DNA from: Streptomyces virginiae
GTDB taxonomy: Bacteria; Actinomycetota; Actinomycetes; Streptomycetales; Streptomycetaceae
Reading direction: 5' to 3'
Assembly: GCF_000720455.1 (NCBI RefSeq)
Contig: NZ_JOAK01000001.1
Coordinates: 310,001-374,000 of the forward strand
Length of the DNA stretch: 64,000 nt
Shown: positions 8,754 to 17,336 of the stretch, piece after piece
Layout of the letters: the number at the start of each line of letters is the position of its first letter
How positions within the stretch are numbered: the stretch's first letter is position 1
The notes under the pieces: generated by a model
Told to the model about the DNA's origin: nothing
Seen by the model: only the letters and a program-made list of their open reading frames with translations
Databases searched by the model: none
Translations under genes and position numbers: made by a program

Positions 8754-9749
8754 ATGCCCGCAGTGACTGTTGAGAACCCGTTGACGCTTCCGCGCGTGGC
8801 CGAGCCGCAGGCGGTCGTCCCGCGCAAGGTGCTGGCCGTCGTCTCCGCTCCGAGTGGGTTCGAGGGTGAGGGATTCCCGGTGCGGCGCGCGTTCGCCGGG
8901 ATCAACTACCAGTACCTCGACCCGTTCATCATGATGGATCAGATGGGCGAGGTGGAGTACGCGCCGGGCGAGCCGAAGGGCACTCCCTGGCATCCGCACC
9001 GCGGCTTCGAGACCGTCACGTACCTGATCGACGGAACCTTCGTCCACCAGGACACCAACGGCGGCGGCGGCACCATCAACGGCGGCGACACCCAGTGGAT
9101 GACCGCCGGTTCGGGCCTGCTGCACATCGAGGCCCCGCCGGAGTCCCTCGTCGTCAGCGGCGGGCTCTTCCACGGCCTCCAGCTGTGGGTGAACCTGCCG
9201 GCCTCCGACAAGATGATGCCCCCGCGCTACCAGGACATCGGCGGCGGCAAGGTCACCCTGCTGTCCACCCCCGACGGCGGCTCCCTGCTCCGCGTCATCG
9301 CGGGTGAGCTCGACGGCCACGAGGGCCCCGGCATCACCCACACGCCCATCACGATGATCCACGCGACCGTCGCGCCCGGAGCGCAGATCACCCTGCCGTG
9401 GCGCGAGGACTTCAACGCCCTGGCGTACGTGATGGCCGGGCGCGGGTCGGTCGGCGAGGACCGCCGCCCCTTGCACACCGGGCAGACGGCCGTCTTCGGC
9501 GAGGGCGGATCGCTCACGGTGCGGGCGGACGAGTCCCAGGACTCCAACGCCCCGGACCTGGAGATCGTCCTCCTCGGCGGGCGCCCGATCCGGGAGCCGA
9601 TGGCGCACTACGGGCCGTTCGTCATGAACAGCAAGCACGAGCTCCAGCAGGCCTTCGACGACTTCCAGGCGGGCCGCCTGGGCCGCATCCCCACCACGGC
9701 CCGCACGGGCCTCGGCCACCGCGGCACGGGCGAGGCCGCGCAGGACTGA
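8754..9749 (+). CDS. Pirin family protein
   Basis: A 331-residue bicupin. The N-terminal cupin carries the pirin iron-binding set: WHPHRGFETVTYLIDG (two His), then TAGSGLLHIE (third His and Glu). The C-terminal cupin domain begins near ITMIHATVAPGAQITLPW. Bacterial pirins include quercetin dioxygenases and oxidative-stress or metabolic switch proteins, including one acting on acyl-CoA dehydrogenase in Streptomyces (known of the family, not shown here). The ATG at 8754 has GGAGG at 8741-8745; upstream in-frame codons reach across the palindrome and are not used. A strong terminator follows. Confidence 0.9.
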   Translation: MPAVTVENPLTLPRVAEPQAVVPRKVLAVVSAPSGFEGEGFPVRRAFAGINYQYLDPFIMMDQMGEVEYAPGEPKGTPWHPHRGFETVTYLIDGTFVHQDTNGGGGTINGGDTQWMTAGSGLLHIEAPPESLVVSGGLFHGLQLWVNLPASDKMMPPRYQDIGGGKVTLLSTPDGGSLLRVIAGELDGHEGPGITHTPITMIHATVAPGAQITLPWREDFNALAYVMAGRGSVGEDRRPLHTGQTAVFGEGGSLTVRADESQDSNAPDLEIVLLGGRPIREPMAHYGPFVMNSKHELQQAFDDFQAGRLGRIPTTARTGLGHRGTGEAAQD

Positions 9750-9757
9750 CGCCCCGC

Positions 9758-9810
9758 GACAGCGGCACGGGCCGCGCCCCCGGACCGGGGGCGCGGCCCG
9801 TGCCGCTGTC
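9758..9810. terminator. Long bidirectional hairpin terminator
   Basis: A 24-bp perfect stem (9758-9781 with 9787-9810) with loop GGACC lies between the convergent pirin and AI-2E genes, ending ten bases from the latter's stop. Confidence 0.8.
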
Positions 9811-9819
9811 GGCTTCCCG

Positions 9820-10911
9820 TCAGGCGGGCTCCACGGGCTGCGGCTGCGCACCCGGTTCCGCCTCGGCGTCGGCGTAGCGGGCGCGCAGTTCCGAGATCAC
9901 GCCGAAGAGCGCCGCGGTCAGGGGGACCGCGAGGAGCATTCCGAGGATGCCGGCGACGCTCGCCCCGGCGGTGATGGCCAGCATCACCACGGCCGGGTGC
10001 ATCTGCACCGTGCGGCTCTGCACCACGGGCTGCAGCACGTACCCCTCGATCATCTGGACCAGCAGCACCAGGCCCAGCGCCCACAGGCCGATGACCCAGC
10101 CGCGGTCGGCGAAGGCCACCAGGACCGCGACGGCGCCCGAGAGGATGGCGCCGAGGTAGGGGATGTAGGCCGTCACGAAGACCAGGGCGGCCAGACCCAG
10201 CGCGCCCGGCACGTCGAGGACCAGCAGCCCCGCTCCGATCAGCACGCCGTCGATCAGGGCCACGAAGGTGGTGCCGCGCATGAAGCCCTCGACGGCCTCG
10301 AAGGCGCGCCGCCCCATCGCCTCCATCAGGTCGCCGGAGCGGCTCGGCACGATCGAGCGCAGCGCGCCCACGGCCCGGTCGGAGTCGCGCAGGAAGAAGA
10401 AGATCAGCACCATCGCGAGCAGGACCATCGCCAGCATGGAGCCCACCACGCTGAGTCCGGCGACCACGCCGGAAGCGGCCGTGCCGCCGAACTTCGCCAG
10501 CAGGTCCTTGGAGTTCGAGGTGATGTCCTCCAGCGAGGTGCCCACCGCCCCGAAGTGCTCGGCGAGGGTCTGGCCGGCCCGCCGCAGCGCGTCGACGATC
10601 TGGTCGCCGGTCTCGATGAGCGCGAGGACGACGACGTACGAGGCCCCGCCGACGACGGCGACCACGGCCAGGCAGGTCAGCACCGCGGCCAGCGACCGGT
10701 TCACGCCCATGCCCACCAGCCGCCGGTGCATCGGCCCGAGCAGGGCCGTCCCGAGCACGGCCAGCAGTACGGGCGTGACGGCGGTCTGGAAGACGGTGCA
10801 CAGCCATACGCCGACGGCGAGGACCGCGGTGACCAGCAGGACGACGGCGCACCAGGCGGCGAGCCGCCGCACCGGTTCGGGGAGCAGGGAGTTCGGCACG
10901 GCGTCATCCAA
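9820..10911 (-). CDS. AI-2E family transporter (PerM/TqsA type membrane protein)
   Basis: A 363-residue polytopic membrane protein. Two N-terminal helices (about 18-60) are followed by a soluble, helical region (about 85-180) and a block of four to five helices including VVGSMLAMVLLAMVLIFFFLRD, FVALIDGVLIGAGLLVLDVPGALGLAALVFVTAYIPYLGAILSGAVAVLVAF and VVMLAITAGASVAGILGMLLAVPLTAALFGVISEL. These are the conserved features of the AI-2E/PerM family. Members transport different small molecules or ions; the name does not prove quorum-signal export. It is convergent with pirin and lies 35 bases downstream of the SpoIIE-type gene on the same strand. Confidence 0.88.
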   Translation of the reverse strand: MDDAVPNSLLPEPVRRLAAWCAVVLLVTAVLAVGVWLCTVFQTAVTPVLLAVLGTALLGPMHRRLVGMGVNRSLAAVLTCLAVVAVVGGASYVVVLALIETGDQIVDALRRAGQTLAEHFGAVGTSLEDITSNSKDLLAKFGGTAASGVVAGLSVVGSMLAMVLLAMVLIFFFLRDSDRAVGALRSIVPSRSGDLMEAMGRRAFEAVEGFMRGTTFVALIDGVLIGAGLLVLDVPGALGLAALVFVTAYIPYLGAILSGAVAVLVAFADRGWVIGLWALGLVLLVQMIEGYVLQPVVQSRTVQMHPAVVMLAITAGASVAGILGMLLAVPLTAALFGVISELRARYADAEAEPGAQPQPVEPA

Positions 10912-10946
10912 CCACGGGGCGCCGCGGCGGCCCCGGCCGTACCGCC

Positions 10947-13112
10947 CTAGGGGGCGTCCGGCCGCTTGGACTGCTCGTACAGCTCGAACCAGATCGACTT
11001 GCCCTCACCGCGCGGGTCCACGCCCCACGCGTCGGCCAGCATCTCCGTCAGCAGCACCCCGCGGCCGCTGGAGGCCATCTCGCCCGGGTGCCGCTTGTGC
11101 GGGAGTTCGTCGCTGGAGTCCGCGACCTCCACGCGCAGCCGGCGCTCGCCCAGCTCGCCCACCGCCTCCGCGACCAGCAGGGCGTCGCCGTCCGTGTGCA
11201 TGAGGACGTTGGTGACCATCTCGGAGACCATCAGGACCGCCGAGTCGACCTGTTCCTCGTCGGCCCAGTCGTGCAGCAGCTCCCGGACCTGCCGGCGCGC
11301 GCCGGCGATGCGTTCCGGTTCCGCCTGGGCCACGGTCAGCATCGTGCGGCGGGCCGGGCGGACCGGGTGCGCCGGCAGGGTGCCGCAGCCGCAGCCCGCG
11401 CCCTCGCGGCACAGCAGGACCACGGCTATGTCGTCCTCGCGGCGGTCGGCGAGCGGGCCGGTGGTGTGGTGCGAGGACGGCCCGTGCACGGCCTGCACCA
11501 GCAGGTCCGCCAGCGTCTCCAGGTGTCCGGGCTCATGGCCGCCGGCCTCATGCGTGTCGGCCTCCAGGACGGCGCGCAGCCGGGCCCAGCCGGTGTCCAG
11601 GTCGTGCCCGCCGGTCTCGATGAGCCCGTCGGTGCACAGCATCATCGTCTCGCCGGGCTCCAGCGTGAACCGGGTCGTCGGATAGTCGGTGTCGGGGACG
11701 ATCCCGAGGGGGAGCCCGCCGGCGGTGGGCCGCATCAGCACCGTGCCGTCGGTCATCCGCACCGCGGGGTCGGGGTGGCCGGCGCGGGCCACCTCCAGCG
11801 TTCCGGTCTCCGGGTCGCACTCCACGTACAGGCAGGTCGCGAACCGAGGGCTCTGCGCGTCCGGGTCCTCCTCCGCGGGGGACTCCTGGGAGGCGCACAG
11901 CCCGGCGAGGAAGCGGGAGGCACGCGAGAGCACCGCGTCCGGCCGGTGCCCCTCGGAGGCGTACGCCCGTACGGCGATCCGCAGCTGGCCCATCAGGCCG
12001 GCCGCCCGGACGTCGTGGCCCTGCACGTCGCCGATGACCAGCGCGAACCGGCCCGACGGCAGCGGGATCATGTCGTACCAGTCGCCGCCGACCTGGAGGC
12101 CGCCGCCGGTGGGGACGTAGCGTGCGGCGATCCGCATGCCGGGGATCTCCGGGCCGAGCTGCGGCATCATCGACCGTTGCAGGCCCGTGGTGAGTTCCCG
12201 CTCGGATTCGGCCACCCCGGCCCGCTGGAGCGCCTGGGCCAGCATCCGGGCCACGGTCGTCAGGACGGACCGCTCGTCGGGCGAGAAGGACGCCGGCTGC
12301 TTGAAGGCGGCCATCCAGGCGCCCATGGTCCGTCCGGCGACGATCAGCGGCAGGAAGGCCCAGGACACCCGGTCGAAGCGCTGAGCGAGCGGCCAGGTGG
12401 CCGGGAAGCGCCGTTTGTAGTCCTCGGGGGTGGGCAGGTAGATCGCCCGGCCGGTCCGGACGACCTCCGCGGCCGGGTAGTCCGTCTCCAGCAGCATGTC
12501 CGTGAAGGGGCCCTCGTCCCCTGCGTCGTGCCCGTGGTGCCCGATGACGGACAGCCGGTCCCCGGCCACGCCGAAGACGGCGAGCCCGTCGGGGTTGAAG
12601 CCCGGCATGGACAGCGAGGCCGCGACCCGCAGCACCTCCGCCGTGGACCGGGCCTCCGCCAGCGCCCGGCCCGCGTCCAGCAGGAAGGCCTCGCGCGAGC
12701 GCCGCCAGTCGCCCGTGATGGGCGTGTGGACGGCGGTGGTGCCCGGCTGGGGCTCGGCGATCTCCTGGATGGTGCCGATCAGCTCGTAGTCCAGGCTCCC
12801 GTCGGCCGACCACCTCTCCAGGGGCTTGGAGCGGCTGCGCACGGTCCGCAGGACGCGGCCGTCCACGTCCATGATCCGCAGCCGGGCCTCGGCGAGGGTG
12901 CCCTCGGCGACGGCCAGGTTCACGATCCCGTTGATCTCGTTCCAGTCCACCGGGTGGAAACGGGACCGTACGGCGACCTCCGGCAGGACCACCGGCTCGG
13001 CGGGCAGCCCGAGGAGCCGGGCGGCCTCCCCGTCGAGGGAGACCGTCCCGGAGGCGTTGTCCCATCTCCACAGACCCGTCGCGACGGCGGCCAGGACATC
13101 CTCGGTGCGCAC
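10947..13112 (-). CDS. Multidomain PP2C (SpoIIE) phosphatase with PAS, GAF and HATPase domains
   Basis: A 721-residue cytosolic signalling protein starting with the GTG at 13112 (VRTEDVLAAVATGLWRWD). In order: a PAS-like domain (about 1-110), a GAF-like domain (about 150-320), a SpoIIE/PP2C phosphatase domain with GGDWYDMIPLPSGRFALVIGDVQGHD (about 340-580), and a C-terminal HATPase_c anti-sigma-type kinase domain with VLMVSEMVTNVLMHTDGDA and SSGRGVLLTEMLADAWGV. Such fusions dephosphorylate anti-sigma antagonists and may also phosphorylate them. No sigma factor or antagonist gene is adjacent. The start is not firm: no good ribosome site is seen. It is divergent from aspS. Confidence 0.87.
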   Translation of the reverse strand: MRTEDVLAAVATGLWRWDNASGTVSLDGEAARLLGLPAEPVVLPEVAVRSRFHPVDWNEINGIVNLAVAEGTLAEARLRIMDVDGRVLRTVRSRSKPLERWSADGSLDYELIGTIQEIAEPQPGTTAVHTPITGDWRRSREAFLLDAGRALAEARSTAEVLRVAASLSMPGFNPDGLAVFGVAGDRLSVIGHHGHDAGDEGPFTDMLLETDYPAAEVVRTGRAIYLPTPEDYKRRFPATWPLAQRFDRVSWAFLPLIVAGRTMGAWMAAFKQPASFSPDERSVLTTVARMLAQALQRAGVAESERELTTGLQRSMMPQLGPEIPGMRIAARYVPTGGGLQVGGDWYDMIPLPSGRFALVIGDVQGHDVRAAGLMGQLRIAVRAYASEGHRPDAVLSRASRFLAGLCASQESPAEEDPDAQSPRFATCLYVECDPETGTLEVARAGHPDPAVRMTDGTVLMRPTAGGLPLGIVPDTDYPTTRFTLEPGETMMLCTDGLIETGGHDLDTGWARLRAVLEADTHEAGGHEPGHLETLADLLVQAVHGPSSHHTTGPLADRREDDIAVVLLCREGAGCGCGTLPAHPVRPARRTMLTVAQAEPERIAGARRQVRELLHDWADEEQVDSAVLMVSEMVTNVLMHTDGDALLVAEAVGELGERRLRVEVADSSDELPHKRHPGEMASSGRGVLLTEMLADAWGVDPRGEGKSIWFELYEQSKRPDAP

Positions 13113-13230
13113 CCGGTCATCTTTACAGGTCGCATCCGGTACGTGCCTGTTCGCGCATTGTCGGCCCGCTTTGCGCAGGTGGACGACAGTGCCCGACCCG
13201 CCACCGTCCCGGACGGTAACCTTGGGACGG

Positions 13231-13258
13231 TTGAATCCACCCTGGTATCGCGTAGAAC
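13231..13258 (+). promoter_or_regulatory. Possible aspS promoter
   Basis: TTGAAT at 13231 and TAGAAC at 13253 are spaced by 16 bases and would put the transcript start only a few bases before the aspS ATG at 13269, implying a very short leader. No Shine-Dalgarno sequence is seen before that ATG, which fits a leaderless message. Inference from sequence only. Confidence 0.35.
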
Positions 13259-13268
13259 TGGATGACTG

Positions 13269-15086
13269 ATGCATCGGTACAGGTCCCACACCTGCGGCGA
13301 GCTCCGCGCCTCTGACGTCGCCGCCGACGTCCGACTGAGCGGCTGGCTGCACAACCGTCGAGACCTGGGCGGCATCCTCTTCATCGATCTGCGCGACCAC
13401 TACGGCATCACGCAGCTGGTCGCCCGCCCCGGCACCGCCGCGAACGAGGCCCTCAGCAGCGTCTCCAAGGAGACCGTCGTCCGCATCGACGGCAAGGTCG
13501 TCTCCCGCGGCACGGACAACGTGAACCCGGACCTGCCGACCGGCGAGATCGAGATCGAGGTCTCCGACGTCGAGGTGCTCGGCGCCGCCGCCCCGCTCCC
13601 CTTCACGATCAACACCGACGACGGTGTGAACGAGGAGCGCCGCCTGGAGTACCGCTTCCTCGACCTGCGCCGCGAGCGCATGCACCGCAACATCATGCTG
13701 CGGTCGGCGGTCATCGCCTCGATCCGCTCGAAGATGGTGGCCCTCGGCTTCAACGAGATGGCGACGCCGATCCTCACCGCGACCTCCCCCGAGGGCGCCC
13801 GTGACTTCGTGGTGCCGTCCCGCCTGAACCCGGGCAAGTTCTACGCCCTGCCGCAGGCCCCGCAGCAGTTCAAGCAGCTGCTGATGATCTCCGGCTTCGA
13901 CCGGTACTTCCAGATCGCGCCCTGCTTCCGCGACGAGGACGCCCGCGCCGACCGCTCGCCGGGCGAGTTCTACCAGCTCGACGTCGAGATGTCCTTCGTC
14001 GAGCAGGAGGACGTCTTCCAGCCGATCGAGCGCCTGATGACCGAGCTCTTCACCGAGTTCGGCAACGGCCGCGAGGTCACCTCGCCGTTCCCGCGGATCC
14101 CCTTCCGCGAGTCGATGCTGAAGTACGGCAACGACAAGCCCGACCTGCGCGCCAAGCTGGAGCTCGTCGACATCACCGACGTCTTCGAGGGCTCGGAGTT
14201 CAAGGCGTTCGCCGGCAAGCACGTGCGCGCCCTGGCCGTCCCGGACACCGCCGCCCAGCCGCGCAAGTTCTTCGACGGCCTCGGCGAGTACGCGATCTCG
14301 CTCGGCGCGAAGGGCCTGGCCTGGGTCCGCGTCGGCGAGGACGGCGCGCTGACCGGCCCGATCGCGAAGTTCCTCACCGAGGAGAACGTCAAGGTCCTCA
14401 CCGAGCGCCTGGGCCTGGTCCCCGGCCACGCCGTGTTCTTCGGCGCGGGCGAGTTCGACGAGGTCTCCAAGATCATGGGCCCGGTCCGGGTCGAGGCCGC
14501 CAAGCGCGCCGGCCACTTCGAGGAGAACGTCTTCCGCTTCTGCTGGATCGTCGACTTCCCGATGTACGAGAAGGACGAGGAGACCGGCAAGATCGACTTC
14601 TCCCACAACCCGTTCTCCATGCCGCAGGGCGGCATGAAGGACCTGGAGGAGAAGGACCCGCTCGACATCCTGGCCTGGCAGTACGACATCGTCTGCAACG
14701 GCATCGAGCTGTCCTCCGGCGCCATCCGCAACCACGAGCCCGAGGTCATGCTGAAGGCCTTCGCGATCGCCGGCTACGAGGCCGAGACCGTCGAGCGGGA
14801 GTTCGCGGGCATGCTGCGCGCGTTCCGCCTCGGCGCCCCGCCGCACGGTGGCATCGCCCCGGGCGTGGACCGCATCGTGATGCTGCTGGCCGACGAGCCC
14901 AACATCCGCGAGACCATCGCCTTCCCGCTCAACGGCAACGCTCAGGACCTGATGATGGGTGCGCCGACGGTGCTGGAGGAGGCCCGCCTGCGCGAGCTGA
15001 ACATCGCCCTGCGCAAGCCGGTGGAGACGAAGGCGGCCGACGCCAAGCCGGTCACCGAGTCCGTCCACCCGGACGCCGCGCGCTAA
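13269..15086 (+). CDS. aspS: Aspartyl-tRNA synthetase (bacterial type)
   Basis: A 605-residue class II synthetase that charges tRNA-Asp (possibly also tRNA-Asn, since many actinobacteria use the amidotransferase route). The N-terminal OB-fold anticodon domain ([26 protein letters not shown]) is followed by the catalytic core: motif 2 [23 protein letters not shown], the large GAD insertion of bacterial AspRS (about 290-410), and motif 3 [27 protein letters not shown]. Full length, with a Lys/Ala-rich tail. The start [13 protein letters not shown] is the standard one for Streptomyces. It ends before a strong terminator. Confidence 0.97.
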   Translation: MHRYRSHTCGELRASDVAADVRLSGWLHNRRDLGGILFIDLRDHYGITQLVARPGTAANEALSSVSKETVVRIDGKVVSRGTDNVNPDLPTGEIEIEVSDVEVLGAAAPLPFTINTDDGVNEERRLEYRFLDLRRERMHRNIMLRSAVIASIRSKMVALGFNEMATPILTATSPEGARDFVVPSRLNPGKFYALPQAPQQFKQLLMISGFDRYFQIAPCFRDEDARADRSPGEFYQLDVEMSFVEQEDVFQPIERLMTELFTEFGNGREVTSPFPRIPFRESMLKYGNDKPDLRAKLELVDITDVFEGSEFKAFAGKHVRALAVPDTAAQPRKFFDGLGEYAISLGAKGLAWVRVGEDGALTGPIAKFLTEENVKVLTERLGLVPGHAVFFGAGEFDEVSKIMGPVRVEAAKRAGHFEENVFRFCWIVDFPMYEKDEETGKIDFSHNPFSMPQGGMKDLEEKDPLDILAWQYDIVCNGIELSSGAIRNHEPEVMLKAFAIAGYEAETVEREFAGMLRAFRLGAPPHGGIAPGVDRIVMLLADEPNIRETIAFPLNGNAQDLMMGAPTVLEEARLRELNIALRKPVETKAADAKPVTESVHPDAAR

Positions 15087-15110
15087 GCGGCAGTCGGCAC
15101 GTAGCCATGC

Positions 15111-15147
15111 GGAAGGGCCCGGGGGCGATGCCCCCGGGCCCTTCCGT
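15111..15147. terminator. Hairpin terminator between aspS and the VWA gene
   Basis: A 17-bp stem with a GAT loop (15111-15127 with 15131-15147) lies between convergent genes and can serve both. Confidence 0.8.
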
Positions 15148-15185
15148 GTGGTGGTGCCCTGTCGGGCCGTTGGGCCCTGCTGTGG

Positions 15186-17042
15186 CTAGAACTTCTCCAG
15201 GACGCCCTTGAGGAGGGCCGCGGAGGTCAGTTCGGCGGGGGCGGGGCCGGCGTGGAAGAAGCCGGCGTTCTCGGCGTCCAGCTTGCGCAGGAAGTCGAAG
15301 GCCTTGGAGTCGTGGTCACCGAAGGCGACGAACTGCCAGTGGATGCCGGGTGCCGCGGCGGCGGCCTCGGTCAGCGCCTGCCGCGCGGGCTGGCGGTTGT
15401 CGGGGGCGCCGTCCGTCTGGAAGACGACCAGGGCCGGGCCCTCGCCGCCGTCCTTGCGGTAGTGCTCGACGACGGCCTCGACGGCCACGTGGTAGCTGGT
15501 GCGGCCCATCCGGCCGAGCTCGGCGTGGCGGCCCTCGACCCAGGATCCGTAGTGGCTGTCGAGGGTCAGGTCGGCGGTGCCGTCCACCTCCGTGGAGAAG
15601 AACACGGTGTGCACGGTCGCCTCGTCGTCGAGGTGCGCGGCGAGGGCGAGGGCGTGGTCGGCGAGGTGCTGGGCGCTGCCGTCCTTGTAGAACCCGCGCA
15701 TCGACCCGGAGCGGTCGAGGACGAGGTAGACCTTGGCGCGGGCGCCGGCCTTCCCCTTGCCGCGGAGCACCTGGCCGGCGGCCTTGTACGCGGCGGCCAC
15801 CTCGGGCGCACGCCGCCGCACGGCGGCAGCCGTGTGAGCCGGCCCCTCCACCTGCGTCTGCGTCTGCGCCTCGGGCTCCGTCACGACGGCGGTGTCCGCC
15901 TCCGGCGCAGCGACCTCCGCAGCGGCGGCCTCCGCCTCGATGCCCTCAGCGGGCGCGGCGGGGGCGTCGGCCTGAGCCTCGGGCTCCGCCACGGCGGTGG
16001 TGTCCGCCTCCGGCTCGGCGTCGTCCTGCTCCGCAGCGGGGGCCTCGGCGGGCTGCGCCTCCGCCACCGCGGTGGCGTCGTCCTGCTCCGCAGGAGCGGC
16101 AGCCTCCGGCTCGGCCTGAGCCTGCGGCTCCGGGGCTTCCGCCTCCGGCGATGCGGGCCCCTCCGCCTCGGTGCCCTCAGCGGGCGCGGCGGGGGCGTCG
16201 GCCTGAGCCTCGGGCTCCGCCACGGCGGTGGTGTCCGCCTCCGGCTCGGCGTCGGCCTGCTCCGCAGCGGGGGCCTCGGCGGGCTGCGCCTCCGCCGCGA
16301 CGGCGGCGTCGGCCTGCTCCGCAGGGGCGGGGGTCTCGTCCTGAGCCTCCGGCTCGGCGGCTTCGGGCTCCGCAGGAGCGGCAACCTCTGCCTCGTCCTG
16401 AGCCTGCGGCTCCGGGGCTTCCGCCTCCGGCGATGCGGGCTCCGCAGGAGCGACCGGGGTCTCGTTCTGAGCCTCCGGCTCGGGGGCCTCGGCGGGCTGC
16501 GCCTCCGCCGCGACGGCGGTGTCGGCCTGCTCCGCAGGAGCAGCAGCCTCCACTTCGGCTTCCGCCTGCACCGCGGTAGCGGTGGTACCCGCCTCCGGCG
16601 CGTCCTGCTCCGCAGGCTCCGGGGCGTCCTGCTCCGCAGGCTCCGGCTCGGCCTGAGCCTGCGGCTCCGGGGTCTCCGCCTCCGGCGATGCCGGCTCCGC
16701 GGGAGCGGCTGCGGCTTCGGCGGCAGCCGGCTCCGGGGCAGCGGGGGATTCAGAAGCGGGCTTCGCCGCAGGCGAGGCGGCAGGCGCGGGGCGGCGCGCC
16801 TCCGGCACCGTGGGGTCGGCGGCCGGGGCGGGGGCCGTCAGGACCGTGCCCGCTTCGCGGTCCCGCGTGGTCTGCGGGGGAACGGTCGGGTTGTCGAAGG
16901 ACGCCGCCACGAGTTCGGCGGCGGCATCCAGGGGGTTGCGTTCCGCCTGGTTGGGGACAGCCGCCGAGGTGGCGTCCGAAGTTTCCGGAACCGGTTCCGC
17001 AGACCGTCCGAACACCTTGCGCAACAAGCTCCGAATACCCAT
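15186..17042 (-). CDS. VWA-domain protein with long Ala/Pro/Glu repeat linker
   Basis: A 618-residue protein. [14 protein letters not shown] is a basic N-terminus without a signal peptide. Residues about 25-400 are almost only Ala, Glu, Pro and acidic residues, arranged as imperfect repeats ([28 protein letters not shown]). The last 200 residues are a von Willebrand A domain of the tellurium-resistance type with a MIDAS-like motif [15 protein letters not shown], then [16 protein letters not shown] and [22 protein letters not shown]. The function is unknown; VWA proteins of this kind occur near tellurite/stress genes. The ATG at 17042 was preferred over 17075 because of the conserved MGIRSLL start. 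Divergent from phoX. Confidence 0.8.
   Translation of the reverse strand: MGIRSLLRKVFGRSAEPVPETSDATSAAVPNQAERNPLDAAAELVAASFDNPTVPPQTTRDREAGTVLTAPAPAADPTVPEARRPAPAASPAAKPASESPAAPEPAAAEAAAAPAEPASPEAETPEPQAQAEPEPAEQDAPEPAEQDAPEAGTTATAVQAEAEVEAAAPAEQADTAVAAEAQPAEAPEPEAQNETPVAPAEPASPEAEAPEPQAQDEAEVAAPAEPEAAEPEAQDETPAPAEQADAAVAAEAQPAEAPAAEQADAEPEADTTAVAEPEAQADAPAAPAEGTEAEGPASPEAEAPEPQAQAEPEAAAPAEQDDATAVAEAQPAEAPAAEQDDAEPEADTTAVAEPEAQADAPAAPAEGIEAEAAAAEVAAPEADTAVVTEPEAQTQTQVEGPAHTAAAVRRRAPEVAAAYKAAGQVLRGKGKAGARAKVYLVLDRSGSMRGFYKDGSAQHLADHALALAAHLDDEATVHTVFFSTEVDGTADLTLDSHYGSWVEGRHAELGRMGRTSYHVAVEAVVEHYRKDGGEGPALVVFQTDGAPDNRQPARQALTEAAAAAPGIHWQFVAFGDHDSKAFDFLRKLDAENAGFFHAGPAPAELTSAALLKGVLEKF
15941..16295. 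repeat. Near-identical 124-bp direct repeats inside the VWA gene linker
   Basis: 15941-16064 and 16172-16295 differ at a single visible position and are offset by 231 bp, exactly 77 codons, so copy-number change keeps the frame. Shorter degenerate repeats continue to about 16700. Recent slippage or unequal recombination is the likely cause. Confidence 0.8.
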
Positions 17043-17223
17043 GGGCCAGGCCTTTCGCATGAGTGCGTGCGTCATTTGTCCGTGCTGCGCGGTTGATCCC
17101 TGCCCAGAGTGGACACGTAAGGTTATCGGCCGCCCGGCTGGATCTTCGGCAGGGGCGCCTTTCGTGGCGTCCGGCTCCCAAAGGCGCTCACACCGACCGT
17201 GAACTGCCGCTCCGACGTGCCGG

Positions 17224-17245
17224 GTTCACCAATCGTTCATCCCCG
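17224..17245 (+). promoter_or_regulatory. PHO-box-like direct repeat upstream of the PhoX gene
   Basis: GTTCACCAATC followed by GTTCATCCCCG forms two 11-base direct repeat units, the format of Streptomyces PhoP binding sites. It is about 95 bases before the phosphatase start. A reverse-strand GTTCACGG lies about 20 bases further upstream. PhoP control is inferred from the motif and the gene product. Confidence 0.55.
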
Positions 17246-17336
17246 CGCCGCCGCTTCGGCGCAACCCGGGCCTACCGTCGCGGCTGGATTGTTCCGACAC
17301 GTTGTCGGCGGCCACGCAGCTACTCGGAGGACACTC

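Noticed and set aside
10947..15068. A 1,373-codon reverse frame covering aspS and the SpoIIE gene
   Set aside because: Only the part below 13112 has recognisable domains; the rest is antisense to aspS.
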